A stretch of DNA of 64,000 nt from Neoconidiobolus thromboides FSU 785. Taxonomy: Eukaryota > Entomophthoromycota > Entomophthoromycetes > Entomophthorales > Neoconidiobolaceae. Position numbers and translations under genes: made by a program. Below the pieces are notes generated by a model. It was not told where the DNA came from and made no database searches. It was given only the letters and a program-made list of their open reading frames with translations. How positions within the stretch are numbered: position 1 is the stretch's first letter; each line of letters opens with the position of its first letter. Below, piece after piece: positions 21,462 to 32,678 of the stretch. Where the stretch lies: assembly GCA_025603075.1 (NCBI GenBank), contig MU626352.1, positions 1-64,000 of the forward strand, given 5' to 3'.

Positions 21462-24069
21462 AATGACTAATTATAAAAATAATAAAGAAAGGGAATAAAG
21501 AGAACAAAGAGAAACAAATAAGAGATATAAGTTATATATAAAAAATAATTCAAATTTTTTTTGTAAATTTAAATTGATTTTTAAGTTTATTTATATACTT
21601 TTTTTAGATAGCGTATAAAAATCATTACCATAATTAATTTACTACTCATTAACTTTAATATTTATGGAGTAATTATTTTTTCAACCCCAGAACATTTAAT
21701 TTAATTTCATTAAGTATTTATAAATGCTAAAAAAAGATTGGTCCAATTTTGAAAAATGATGGCAACTTACCCTTAACTCAACAAAGATTATTATAACGAT
21801 TGGCCACAAAGGTATCATGGTGATATAGCTATTTTAAGTTAGTGGGAATTAGATAAGCATTTGTTACAAGTATTTTTTTGTATTAATTTATACAATCCAT
21901 TCATAAAACTAAAATTACAATGTCATTGAGGTCCATGGGTTAGAAATCAACTTAATTGGTTGGTTTAAACAAGAGTGTTATCAAAAGTGATCTAAGACTG
22001 AAATCATAGCGTTTATTTCAATGGAGATTTTTATATATATTTTTGTTATATTAATAATAATACATTTAGTCTTTAAGATAATCCTATCAAAATAAATATA
22101 TCAAAATTATAATTTATTATTTAGTTGTAGTAATTATGGTTGATCGGTGAGTCATAATTTTAATTCAAAGGAGATGTGAAATAACTTTTTAATATTTATT
22201 TTTAGTTTCAATAAAAGATAAATAATAATGAAATATCGAAATTCACACTTTCTTATATAATACCATAGAATAAGTGAAACGTTATTTTAATTATTTAAGC
22301 AAAACATTATAATTCCTCAATTTTAAAACAATAGAAATTGTTTTGATAGAACCTTGTTTTAATTATATCTCATGAACTCATCCCTCCTTTCTTAGTTTAA
22401 ATCTAAATATGAAATAATCAAGAATATTTAATAAAACTTTTTGTTTTAAAAATATCCGATCATTTTCTCGTTATCTACTTCTTTAATATAAGAGTTCTTC
22501 TCTAAAACCAAGCTTACACAATATTCGATTCTCATTTTTTATCACCAAAAGTACCCTTAATATTGAATCAAAGAATAAAAACGTTAAGGGATCCTTACTT
22601 ACCCCACTTAATTTGATATATGCCATTTTTGGGTTGTTGGGTAGAATTTTTTGAAGATTAATAAATTACTTGAAGATGCATTTAAATAAGATGATCTTGA
22701 TTTTGACTGTAAAGCTTGATATTTGAGTGGTTGTTAATGCTTATGCTAAGATAAAAGGATTGTGGAGCTATTTACAACAATGTGAAGTATAAGTCATAAG
22801 ATCAAAATTAGAGGAGGAATTGGTAGTATATTTATTAAATTGTTACTTTTTTATTTCAATAGTTTTTACTTAATGCTATTATAGTTTTGAGATTTTATTC
22901 AAATAATAAAATAATTAGAATAAATAATTTCAAATAGAATAAAACTCTGGATCTTTTTTAAAATGGAATTTTTAGAAAATGGCGTTATCTAATTTATAAA
23001 ACCTAGTTATCTTGCCATTATCAAATAAACAGTAAACCACACTTACCAGCTTTTGATTTAAAAATCAAACTTTCAAGTTATTGCTTTTAATTCACTTAGA
23101 TTACTTAGTTGTCATTATTGGGGATGCTACTTTTTTCTATAATATGATAGATATTATATTATTGATATATTAAATCATTAGTATATTAGATTATTAATAT
23201 ATTAAATTATGACTATCTGGAATTATCAATATACTAATTATAGTCATAATGTTTTATATATATATTTTTATTGATGTAAAATATAATATTGGGGTTTCGA
23301 GCTTATAAGATTCTTATTGAAAATTTTGATCTATTCTGTATAAGTGATAAGGATTTAAAATTACAAGATAATAATCATGAGCAATCCGAATAACATTATA
23401 ATCTAATTTTAGTAATAAAGTCTAAGCATTAATAGGCATTAGCTCAGGATTTATTTATAATGTGTATAATCAAGTTTTATTTTTATTTAATTGTAGGAAG
23501 TAATTTTTATTAAATAAATTTAAAATTTAAAATGTTTTTGAATAATGTTATCATTTTTATTTCATAAAATTTCAAGCAAACTAATTGACTATTATCACTC
23601 ATACTATCATTATCAATAGTAGGTAGATGAATACCCTCAAATATCAATATAACTAATAAGCACTACTTATTAAAGAATAAAAGAATTAAATTCAAAAGTA
23701 AAGACAAAATAAAACTAAAATGAGTTTTGGGGAGACTTTTATTTACTAATAATAATAATGGCGTTAGTTATGATAATAGATAAATATCCCCAAAAACATT
23801 TTGAAATTATTATTTATTCATATTAGTTTTGTAATTGATGACAATATAATTATTTTATAAAAAAAACTAATTTAAGATACTCAAAACCCCATAATGTTTT
23901 ATTTATTAAGGGTACTCTTGTCTACTATCTAACAATAGTAACGTTATCAACAATAACGCTATTAAGAATTATAACAGATAAAAGTTGTTCTTATTAATAA
24001 GAATAAATATTTGTTTCAAAAGGTAAATCAACATTTCAAATAATATTTAAAATCCTTATTATTTTATAA
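21462..24069. other. intergenic desert between the arrestin-like gene and SEC15
   Basis: About 2.6 kb, AT-rich. I looked here for the missing second half of SEC15 and saw no matching reading frames, and no other gene. Confidence 0.5.
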
Positions 24070-24174
24070 ATATGGGGGTACTTTTTTCGGCTTCACTTTT
24101 TTCATCTTTTGAGCACTATTTGAGTGGAAAAATCGGTAGTAAAATTCTTAAACATAAAAATAGATATTCATATA
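24070..24174 (+). mobile_element. MITE-like element, copy 8
   Basis: A plus-orientation, more decayed copy with left end ATATGGGGGTAC, core GAGCACTATTTGAGTGGAAA and right end TAGATATTCATAT, where the C run is lost. It lies about 255 bases beyond the SEC15 stop. Confidence 0.85.
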
Positions 24175-24429
24175 TAACCTTATTTTCAATGTATTAGTAC
24201 TATTCATATAATTCCAATATAAAATTTAACTTATAGGATACTTAATATTTTTAAAAATTTTGCTTTTTTTTTCTTCTAAAAACGCCAAATATTTACTAAA
24301 TAAATACTTTATCTCATTAATTAAAGTAAGAAAAGTTAATCAAATTACTTTAATAAAAACATAATATGAAATAATTAATAAAGGTTCGCTTCAAGGTTAT
24401 GTTCGTCAATAAAACTTTAATTATACAAC

Positions 24430-26178
24430 TTAAAAAGAAGCCAAAGCATCTAAAAACTGGTTTAATTTACGTACATCGTAACCGAAATCCTATTCAATGA
24501 ATTTTAAGTAAATACCATAATATAACTAATAAACTTCTATTACCTCCCCAAGTTGTATAAAAGCGACTAAATTTTTCTTAATATCTGGTAATGTATTTTC
24601 CATTGAAGCAATACCCAACCCACGAGAGATTTCATCCAATAATTTATTTGTTAATAAAGTCCATAGAATTTCGACCTATATTTGCAAAAATAAGATATGT
24701 GATATTAAAGAGAAAGAGAAAGAGAAAGAGAAAGAGAAAGAAAAATCAATCAAAAAACTCCAACTTACATCTGTAGGATATCTAAATCTCGTTGTAGTAT
24801 TAATAATAGTTCTTTCAATTTGAAAGAAACCTAGGATATCTGCTAAATGAATTTGAAATAAATCTAAACTTTTCTTGCCCAAAATTAAATTCGTTTCACT
24901 TAAATTAATGGCCATTTGCTATTGATGGATAATAGTTAAAAATAATTTTAAAAAAAACTGTATTATTTGACTTACTCTTCGTTCCTCTTCAAAAGATTTT
25001 TGGAATTCTTCAAAAGAACCTAATTTGTGATGGATATGTAAACATTGGTAAAACGGCTGGAAATCTAATTCCATGATATTTTCTTCTTCATCTTAAAAAA
25101 CATATTAAAATTCTAAACTTATAGTTGAGCTCTAAAACTACATACCAATTTCTAACTCATCTTTAACAAGATGAATAGCCGCTGGATAATTTGAATTTTC
25201 TTTTTTTTGTCTTACAATCCAACTCTGTTGTTTATCTAACATCTTTTGTATCTTTGATAAGCCATAATTTCGACTCTGTTCTTTTAATCTATTAATTAAT
25301 TTGTTAATTAAATGTTAATTAAATATAATTCATTCAGATTACTGTAACAACCAATCTCTCTTTTCTAAAATAACCGCTTGTTTCACTAAATCCCTCATAC
25401 TTGGTATACACTCCTCTAGTTATTATTTAATGTTGCTTTATTTTATTATATATTAAATTATTACCCATATATTTAGCAAACAAATATTGATTGATATGAG
25501 GTAAATGCTCGTTTTGCAACTCATCTAAAGTCTAAAAATATTAAAATCAAAACAGAAAATTAAAAAGCTTACTTTCAAAGCCGAAAAATAATTCCTTTGA
25601 TTCAATAGAGTATTAACTCTATTAGCTAACTTTAAAATATGCAAACAAGTCTGTAAAGTTTCAATACAAGTTTCAATATTTTGTTGGATACGGCGATGTT
25701 GGATTAACTCACTTTTCTTTTAAATCTTGAATTAATTTATTTTGAATTTTGAATTTTTTATAGTTACCGTAGCCAATAATTTATTCCCAGATTGTTGTAA
25801 ACTTTCGTTAACTTCTAATATATTTTCTTTTAAAGTACTAGTCCCCTTTTTTACTTCAAGTAATTGATCTACGGATTGAATAAACTCCTAAACAATAAAA
25901 AATCAATTTAACTCATAATATCTATCCATTTGTTTCATTTTTCTAATAATCTTTAATTTGTTTTTCTCTCTCTTACTTACTTGATAATGTGAATAGCATA
26001 GCTTTTCAATCTCTAATTCTTTTTTATTTAATAAATCATTTAATTTTTCTAATATCTCATTCTGTGTTTGATTCCTTAAACTGGATTGTAAAATAGGGAT
26101 AATTGGTTGACTTTGTCCCTCCAATTCGTTACTTCCATCGATGATGATCAGTTGATTCAGTTTACTGCTCAAATCCAT
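24430..26178 (-). CDS. SEC15: exocyst subunit Sec15, C-terminally truncated
   Basis: Ten exons keep phase: 26178-25981, 25887-25768, 25716-25573, 25531-25465, 25415-25343, 25288-25146, 25091-24976, 24918-24769, 24675-24544 and 24489-24430. They give 400 residues. The sequence follows the N-terminal half of Sec15/EXOC6: a coiled-coil start, SVDQLLEVKKG, HRRIQQNIETCIETLQTCLH, NYFSALKTLDELQ, HLPHINQYLFAKYM, IPSMRDLV, FQPFYQCLHI, and FFQIERTIINTT, then a helix ending in Phe and TAA. Sec15 is usually about 750-900 residues, and its C-terminal half binds the Rab GTPase (Sec4/Rab11). That half is absent here, with nothing like it in the next 2.9 kb. Every splice is intact, so this is not random decay. 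It may be a shortened functional form, a duplicate, or a gene cut by rearrangement. Confidence 0.82.
24707..24740. repeat. AAAGAG microsatellite in a SEC15 intron
   Basis: About five and a half perfect hexamers AAAGAG lie inside the eighth intron of SEC15. Confidence 0.85.
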
Positions 26179-27779
26179 GGCGCGATGATAGTAAAAATTA
26201 AAATTAAAGAAATAAAGATAAAATGTTTTTAACTAAAGTGCCACTTTATGTTATTAAAATGACTATCATTGGGTAAAAAAAAGATGGAATTTGTTGAAAA
26301 TTTGTTAATATTTTGTTATAATTTCTATTTTTTGTGTTGAAAATTTTAAAATGAACTTTGTTTTAAAAATCACCTTTTTTACACCTACTGCAACTCATTT
26401 GCAATCTACTCAACTGTTCAATTAAAAAAATAACTTACAAAACTCCTAAGAAAGGTTGGGCTTTAAAAAAGCCAGATAAGCAAATATTTAGTTCTAAGGA
26501 TTATCGCAAAATAGGTCAAAATAGAGCTGTGGCAGTTATAACCTAGTTGGACTATTTTTTAGGATTTTAGGATTTGAGTTTTTTGACTTGAAATGAATAA
26601 TTGTGAATAAAAAATATGTAATATTTTATTTTAATAAATAAAAATCAATAAATCAAAGCTACACGAATTGAAATAGTATCTATTTATTTACTAAATAACA
26701 TTTAATAGTAAAACATTAAATATATTATAACCATATAAAGTAGTTTATATAATATAATAAAATGAATTTAAAAAGGTTGCTTAATTTGAAAGCGTTTTGT
26801 AGAAAAAAGTTAATTACTTATATTCATTTAAATAAAACCTAACTATAAGTTCAACTATTTGAATAGCTTGTAATCTTCATAAAATTGTTTGAATATTTTA
26901 TATAAGTGTCTACTAGTTAAAAACTTGTAAACAATAACTAAGCTTTATTCTAGTTTTATTTTCCGGGTCAAAGTTGAGTTATACTTTTAAAGCGAGACAA
27001 ATGAAATTAATGCTTTTCTTGTATTTTTAATAGAATTTTATATTAAACCTTTGTGAATACGCTTTTTTAAAATACTAAATAATTGCAGATTATAACTTTA
27101 TAATATAAATAATTAGCACTGACTAAAAAATTACAAATTTTAATCAAACTATTTTTTATCGAAAAATGATTACATAAATTAATTACAAACAATAAAAGGT
27201 TCATGAACCAAAAATAGTAAATTTAAGCTAAAGAAGTTTCTAGAATAAATCATTTGAATTTATGGTTCGCTTAAGGGAGAAGGACATCACTTAAAAAGAA
27301 ATAATACTTTGTAAGTTAACTCTATTTATAATAATGGCAATATAACAGAAAGAATGATCGAATAAGGCTAGTTGGAATTCTAAAGCTTCGTATCTATTAA
27401 AACATTCTAAATAAACTTAGATTTTATCTAACAGGTTAGAACAAAAAGAAAAAAAAGGAGAATTTACAAATAGTTAAAACTGTAGAATAAAAAGAAAAAC
27501 GGTTTAAGGTGGTAGCATAACCTTAATCAGTTATGGGTTAGCTTTTATTTGTTAATCAATTAGGTAAATATAATTAAGTTTATGCTTTCTAAAATCGTTG
27601 TCTTGAAAATAATCATCCGAATAAAACTTGTTATTGGTTTCTTCAACTTCTAGAATAAATAGAAATTGGCATAAGCAGCTTTTTTAAAACACTGCTAAAA
27701 CCAGATGATCTTTAAAAGTTTCAAAATGGCAAGTTTATAATTTACAAAAATAAAAGAGGATCTGACTACTAAAAAATAG
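26179..27779. other. intergenic, shared upstream region of SEC15 and the YcnI-like gene
   Basis: About 1.6 kb between divergent genes. No further gene or repeat was recognised. Confidence 0.45.
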
Positions 27780-27786
27780 TATAAAT
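27780..27786 (+). promoter_or_regulatory. TATA-like box of the YcnI-like gene
   Basis: TATAAAT lies 82-88 bases before the ATG at 27868. Its placement suits an RNA polymerase II TATA box with a leader of about 50 bases. Confidence 0.4.
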
Positions 27787-27867
27787 ACTCAAAATATCTA
27801 CTATTCACTCTTATCATATCATTATTTAAATTTTCATTTTCTACATTTAATACTTAATTCAAAAATT

Positions 27868-28506
27868 ATGAAATCCATCTCATTACTCGCTGTAACTTCC
27901 CTTTTTTTGAACTCTATTTCATCTCATGTGACTGCTAATCCCGCTGTTGGATTAGCTGGTAGCTATTTTGTTACTTTTATTCGTGTACCTCATGGTTGTG
28001 GTACATCTGGTACTACCAAAGTAACGGTAAATCTCACTGATGATTTAACTACTGGAGCCACTGCTCAAAGCGTTTCTGGATGGAAAGTAAGTTATGGTTA
28101 CCCTAATGATAAACAAGGTAGTACCAACAGCACTGAAGGAGAATCAGGTGGAGCATCCAAAGTCCCTAATTCAGTTACTTGGGAAGCTCAAAATAATGCT
28201 GAATTACCCCATGATCAATTTATGGATTTTGGACTTTCTCTTAAATTACCTCTTACTGCTACTTACAATAATACCATCTATTTCCCTACCATGCAATATT
28301 GTAAAAACGGTACTGGTGACTGGTCTTCATGGCCTGGAAACCCAGGTCAAAATCCTGAAAAAACTCCAGCTCCTAAACTCGTATTGACCAATAGTACCGA
28401 TAGTACTGCTTCTAAAACAGGTCCTAAATCAAATGCCATAAGTCTAAGCCCAGTATATTATTCATTCGCTTCCATGGGCTTGGTTGCATTTACTTTCTTG
28501 TTGTAG
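27868..28506 (+). CDS. secreted GPI-anchored YcnI/DUF1775 domain protein
   Basis: A single exon of 212 residues. Residues 1-19 form a signal peptide, and cleavage after Ser19 would leave His20 as the new N-terminus. The body fits the YcnI (DUF1775) fold: HVTANPAVGLAGSYF, FIRVPHGCGTSGTTKV, GWKVSY, SVTWEAQ, DFGLSLKLP, IYFPTMQYC and PAPKLVL, all in family order. In bacterial YcnI this N-terminal His and a Trp bind Cu(II). Several Asn-X-Ser/Thr sites, a Ser/Thr-rich stretch and a C-terminal hydrophobic tail after small residues (about 188-190) suggest N-glycosylation and a GPI anchor at the cell wall. The coding region is clearly richer in GC than its surroundings. A role in copper handling at the cell surface is inference from the bacterial family. 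Bacterial origin is possible, given the lack of introns. Confidence 0.85.
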   Translation: MKSISLLAVTSLFLNSISSHVTANPAVGLAGSYFVTFIRVPHGCGTSGTTKVTVNLTDDLTTGATAQSVSGWKVSYGYPNDKQGSTNSTEGESGGASKVPNSVTWEAQNNAELPHDQFMDFGLSLKLPLTATYNNTIYFPTMQYCKNGTGDWSSWPGNPGQNPEKTPAPKLVLTNSTDSTASKTGPKSNAISLSPVYYSFASMGLVAFTFLL

Positions 28507-29700
28507 ACTGATCATCCGCTATTCTTTATTCTTCATTATTCTTAATAAATATATTATACATTTTAAATTATATTAAATACTAACTTAATGAATAAGAACT
28601 GTTGATATAAAATAGAATAGGAAATCATGTTAATAAAATAATGAAATTGTACTAAATATTGGAATCCCAGTTAAATAAATAACAAATCAATATAGTTTTA
28701 TAAATCAATACCAGATTAGAATTTCACAATACTAATTGTATTATTATAAGACATCATGTTTAGTCAGTAGCTTTAATTTATGAAAGATTTAGATCAACTT
28801 TTTAGCATAAAAAATTACTTAAAAGTTTTAGTAAAGAGATTGATAAAAAATTTAATACATCTATATACATTTAAATATGAAACATGTTACATATGATCAT
28901 ATAGCTTTGTATTTTAATATAAGTTTTTATTACGGGCACAGCTATTCAAAAAAACGTCATAAAACCTTCTTCTACCCCATAGCCTACTTATAGTAATTTA
29001 TTAAAATTAATGTTGATAAAATCTTAGTAAAGTTACAGAGAATCAACTTATTCTATGTACTAATGGATTTTTAATAATACTTTCATCCTTCAGATGTTAA
29101 AGTTAAATTTTTGAATGCCTAGTGCTTTTTTGCCTAGGCCTTATTACTAAATTAATAACGCTGGTCTAGAGAGTTGATAAAGTTGCTTATTTTTATCTCC
29201 CCCAAGCTCAAGCTTATAATTAACTAATTTCAACCTCTTGTCTTCTATATTTTCTCTCTTTAGACATTATTTAGCATGTTTTTTGGGCTTCCTGTATATT
29301 CTATCTGTATGGGTATCTTATTCATATACTTTAGATAATCATCGTAATGAGCATAGTATAATATATAAATAGAGATCCTTTTTTGTACATGATCATGATA
29401 TTTTATGTTTCAATTAACTATTCTAGTTATTTGGGTCATTAATAGGCAATATTATAAAATTATCTTTGATTTCTTGATTGGGTTTCTTTCCAGTTCATTG
29501 TTCTCTTTACGAATGAAAAGTTTTCTTGTCTAAATAGTACCTTACATTTTTTAGGCTTAACTACTCGAAATCTGAAAAAGAAATTTTCACTAATGTAGTT
29601 TTTAGTTCTTTGGTACTATATTTGAAAATGCTGTTTGTTCTTGACCTTTTATTATGGATTGTTATTTGAAAGATACTACTTTAACTACTCATTAAAAACT
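28507..29700. other. intergenic stretch
   Basis: About 1.2 kb downstream of the YcnI-like gene. No gene, RNA or family repeat was seen. Confidence 0.45.
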
Positions 29701-29712
29701 AAAAACATCCCC

Positions 29713-30625
29713 ATATGTTTTTTTTATTTCATTACTTTTTCCATTTTTCAAATGCTATTTGAGTAGAATAGTTGGGGTTGTCCGAATTGGTTTCAGAATC
29801 TACTTAAAAGTTAATCCAAATTTAAAAATTTTAAAGTTATGTCTAATGTGATGATTAAATCTAAAAAGCCTAAAATCAAATCTCTTTATTTAAAACTTAT
29901 TTTAATTGTTTCCTTTTCTTAAATAGCTAATTTTCCTAACTGTGAAATATCGCTTTGTCAGTCCCATCAATAATTATAGCATAATAGTCGCCTAAGCTGT
30001 TGTGTTCTCGAGTTCAGAGAAAATCAGTTCCACATTCTTGTTTCGATTTGCTATGAGAATTTCTAGCTCCATCACAAAGAACATTATCTTCTCATTTTGA
30101 TATTTATACTTTTCAGAGTATAAAAGAGTTTACAGAGTATAGTAGTTCGAGGCTTTTTAACTGAATTATTCTTTAATATCTCGAACATTTAATAAAGCCA
30201 CTAAGTTTTCTTAATAGTATTTTACGTAGATTTTACATTAGTATTGTCTATTCTATTTGTCTTATATAGTTTGTAACCTATTACATGCTATTCCTCATAA
30301 CCCAAGTTTATCTTAGTCACATAAACTAAGACCTTTTGACTTATAGTGTAGTCAACCCAGCAATAACTGTTCTTGACTCCAAACCCTGAGTACCAGATTT
30401 CACACTAACTATACGTTTATAAATATTTCTCGATAAAGTTTTATAAGAATATTTATTTAAGATCTAGTAGAAATTCAGCTAACTTACAGTATAAACTATA
30501 ATACAATGATTTAGAACTGTGTCCGGGTACTTTTGTTTTAATAAAAAATTGGATAAAATAACGAAACTAATTCAGACAACCCCAATCGTTGGTAAATTCT
30601 TAAACAAAAAGATATATCCCATATA
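29713..30625 (+). mobile_element. MITE-like element, copy 9, split by another element
   Basis: The left part (29713-29773) carries TTCATTACTTTTTCCATTTTT and ATGCTATTTGAGTAGAA. The right part (30584-30625) resumes with GTTGGTAAATTCTTAAAC and ends TATATCCCATAT. Removing 29774-30583 restores a normal family member apart from a small left-end deletion. A loose AACATCCCC sits just upstream (29704-29712), perhaps a remnant of a neighbouring reverse copy. Confidence 0.85.
29774..30583 (+). mobile_element. 810-base terminal-inverted-repeat element inside MITE copy 9
   Basis: The left end GGGGTTGTCCGAATTGGTTTC and the right end GAAACTAATTCAGACAACCCC are inverted repeats of 21 bases with 2 mismatches. 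Flanking AATAGTT (29767-29773) and AATCGTT (30584-30590) look like a 7-base target duplication with one mismatch. No reading frame of note lies inside, so it is a non-autonomous DNA transposon. The internal 29941-30395 region is related to 15265-15690 on the opposite strand. Confidence 0.85.
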
Positions 30626-30817
30626 TTCTCAACTTTTAATAAAAATCAATATTAGTTAATTGTCCATTTTATAAATTAACAAATATTATTTGTAGTTCAA
30701 TAGGTTTAGCATTTGAGTTAGTCATTTCAACCTAATTCTCAACCTTATTAAATAACCCCCAATTACGCATTTTAATAGGTATATAAAGTCAAACTTTGAA
30801 ATTTGTCTACTAAAACT

Positions 30818-30923
30818 ATATGAGGATGTATTTTTTTGTTTAAGAATTTTACTAACAATTATTCCACTCAAATAGCGCTTAAAACATGGAAAAAGTAATG
30901 AAATCAAAAAAACATCCCCATGT
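30818..30923 (-). mobile_element. MITE-like element, copy 10
   Basis: A minus-orientation copy running from ATATGAGGATG to ACATCCCCATG, with TATTCCACTCAAATAGCGCTT as the complement of the core. It creates the spurious minus-strand frame at 30722-30907. Confidence 0.9.
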
Positions 30924-31703
30924 GTAAAAAAGCTTCTAGATTTCGGTTAAATATTCACTGGTTCTTTTTGATTTAATAGCGTTTTCGACTACTTGCTAGT
31001 TTATTATGGTTAGTAACTCAATATGTCTATCAACTAAGAGGAAACAATGACTAGTGAACATCTAGTTATTCAAAATAAATTTATCAAAAAACTTTTAAAA
31101 GGATAGAGTTCTATGGTTCCAATTAAATTTTAGAAATCAAAGGTTTAGTTTATTAAATTCAAATTGTTAATTGATCAACTGCGTTGTTAATGATTTACCT
31201 TGTGGTATTCGAGGATTGAATGGCATTACAATAGTTAAGATCTAGGGCGAAATATCGCAAGACTAAATAGATATCAACAGTTTAAATTAAACTTTGAGCT
31301 AATCCTTAGGGAAAAAAATGAATGACATTATAATCAAGGATAGTATTCTGAGATTCACCGACTTTTCTACCTTTTTCAAGGGGTAGACATAGTTAACTTG
31401 GGAGTTAATTATGTAATGTTTATCGGTTGCAGTTGTCTAACCGGGGCTTGTATCAAATAGCTATGCAAAATCCTTTAAAAAAATCTTCTTTTATGACCTA
31501 AAAAAATCTAATTTCATCATTTAGTCCTTTAATAATCTATACAAGTGTTATATGTTACTTGATCAATTGCATTATTGTAGTATTTGTTAAACTGAAATTG
31601 GGCCTGAATTTTTATGTATACAATCTTCATAGTTTTATTTCGATTGTATAATTACTGTTAATTTGGTAGAGTTATGTTGATTGATAAGATCGTTGGTAAT
31701 AGT
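30924..31703. other. intergenic stretch
   Basis: About 780 bases between two MITE copies. Nothing recognisable. Confidence 0.45.
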
Positions 31704-31809
31704 ATATGAGAATGTTTTTTTGACTTCATTACTTTTTCTATATTTTAAGCGTTATTTGAGTGGCAAGATTGTTAGTAAAGTTCTTAAACACAAAAACACA
31801 ACCCCATAT
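31704..31809 (+). mobile_element. MITE-like element, copy 11
   Basis: A plus-orientation copy with left end ATATGAGAATG, core AAGCGTTATTTGAGTGGCAA and right end CACAACCCCATAT. Confidence 0.9.
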
Positions 31810-32678
31810 TGATATATAGTCATAAATTATTATTAAATGTATTGGCTATAATTTAAAGGGAAACATGGCTTGAATAATATCATAATTCGAAAATGACTTA
31901 GCTAGTAGCTATAGAAACCAAATAACTGAGGTTATAGAAATCAATGTTAGTCTTAAATGCTTTATTAATGGTTTATATAATGTATTAGTTTTGTAGAAAT
32001 TAAAATAAAATTCATTTGGTCCTGACCTTTTTCAAGTTTTATCAATTATAATTAATCATTCAATAGTTCTAGTATGACTATTAAGTTGATTTCGTCTTTT
32101 AGCTTTTTATATTGATTAAAGTTATTAATACAAGTTATTTGGAGAATTATATTGTTTAACAGTAGAAAATGCTGTGGGTAGACATGTCTAAAATCTATAG
32201 CCACTTTATTTAATGAACTGCTTTGAGAGCAGCTTTTTAGTAGTGATTATAATATATTAAAGATATAAATTAAAGATAGTTTTACTCCTTTTAAAATTAA
32301 GCATAGTTAGAAGGGTACTAGATCACCTTAAATATGTAAATGATTAAGGGATAATAAACCATTGGTGATAAGATAGGCTTTACATCAAAAGTTAGTTTTT
32401 TGCAATAATATCCAACTGTTCTCTTAATAAGCTGGGCTTTGACTGCTGTTCTACAAATATCAAATAATATATTTAATGGAAACCAATATTTCAAATATTT
32501 TGCTATTTATTTTGTAATTTCTCATAATTGACTTATTTTTTAATTCAGTTATTTTTACTAATAAAGTTTCAAAAGTTTATATTGCTCAAAATATGAAAAT
32601 TAATGAAAAAACCTAAAATTTCAATTATCTATTTTTGAATGAAAGACAAAACCACATCAGTTCTTTTTTCGTAAAAAA
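31810..32678. other. intergenic, upstream of IRC3
   Basis: About 870 bases with no gene. It contains the presumed IRC3 promoter, but no clear motif. Confidence 0.45.

Noticed and set aside
24591-24776. Plus-strand frame ending in Lys-Arg repeats
   Set aside because: It is antisense to SEC15 exon 9 and reads through the AAAGAG microsatellite.
28094-28387. 97-codon frame inside the YcnI-like gene
   Set aside because: Out-of-frame shadow without motifs, while the main frame has the whole domain.
30722-30907. 61-codon minus-strand frame
   Set aside because: It is translated MITE copy 10 plus flank, as is the similar frame at 52748-52945 over copy 18.
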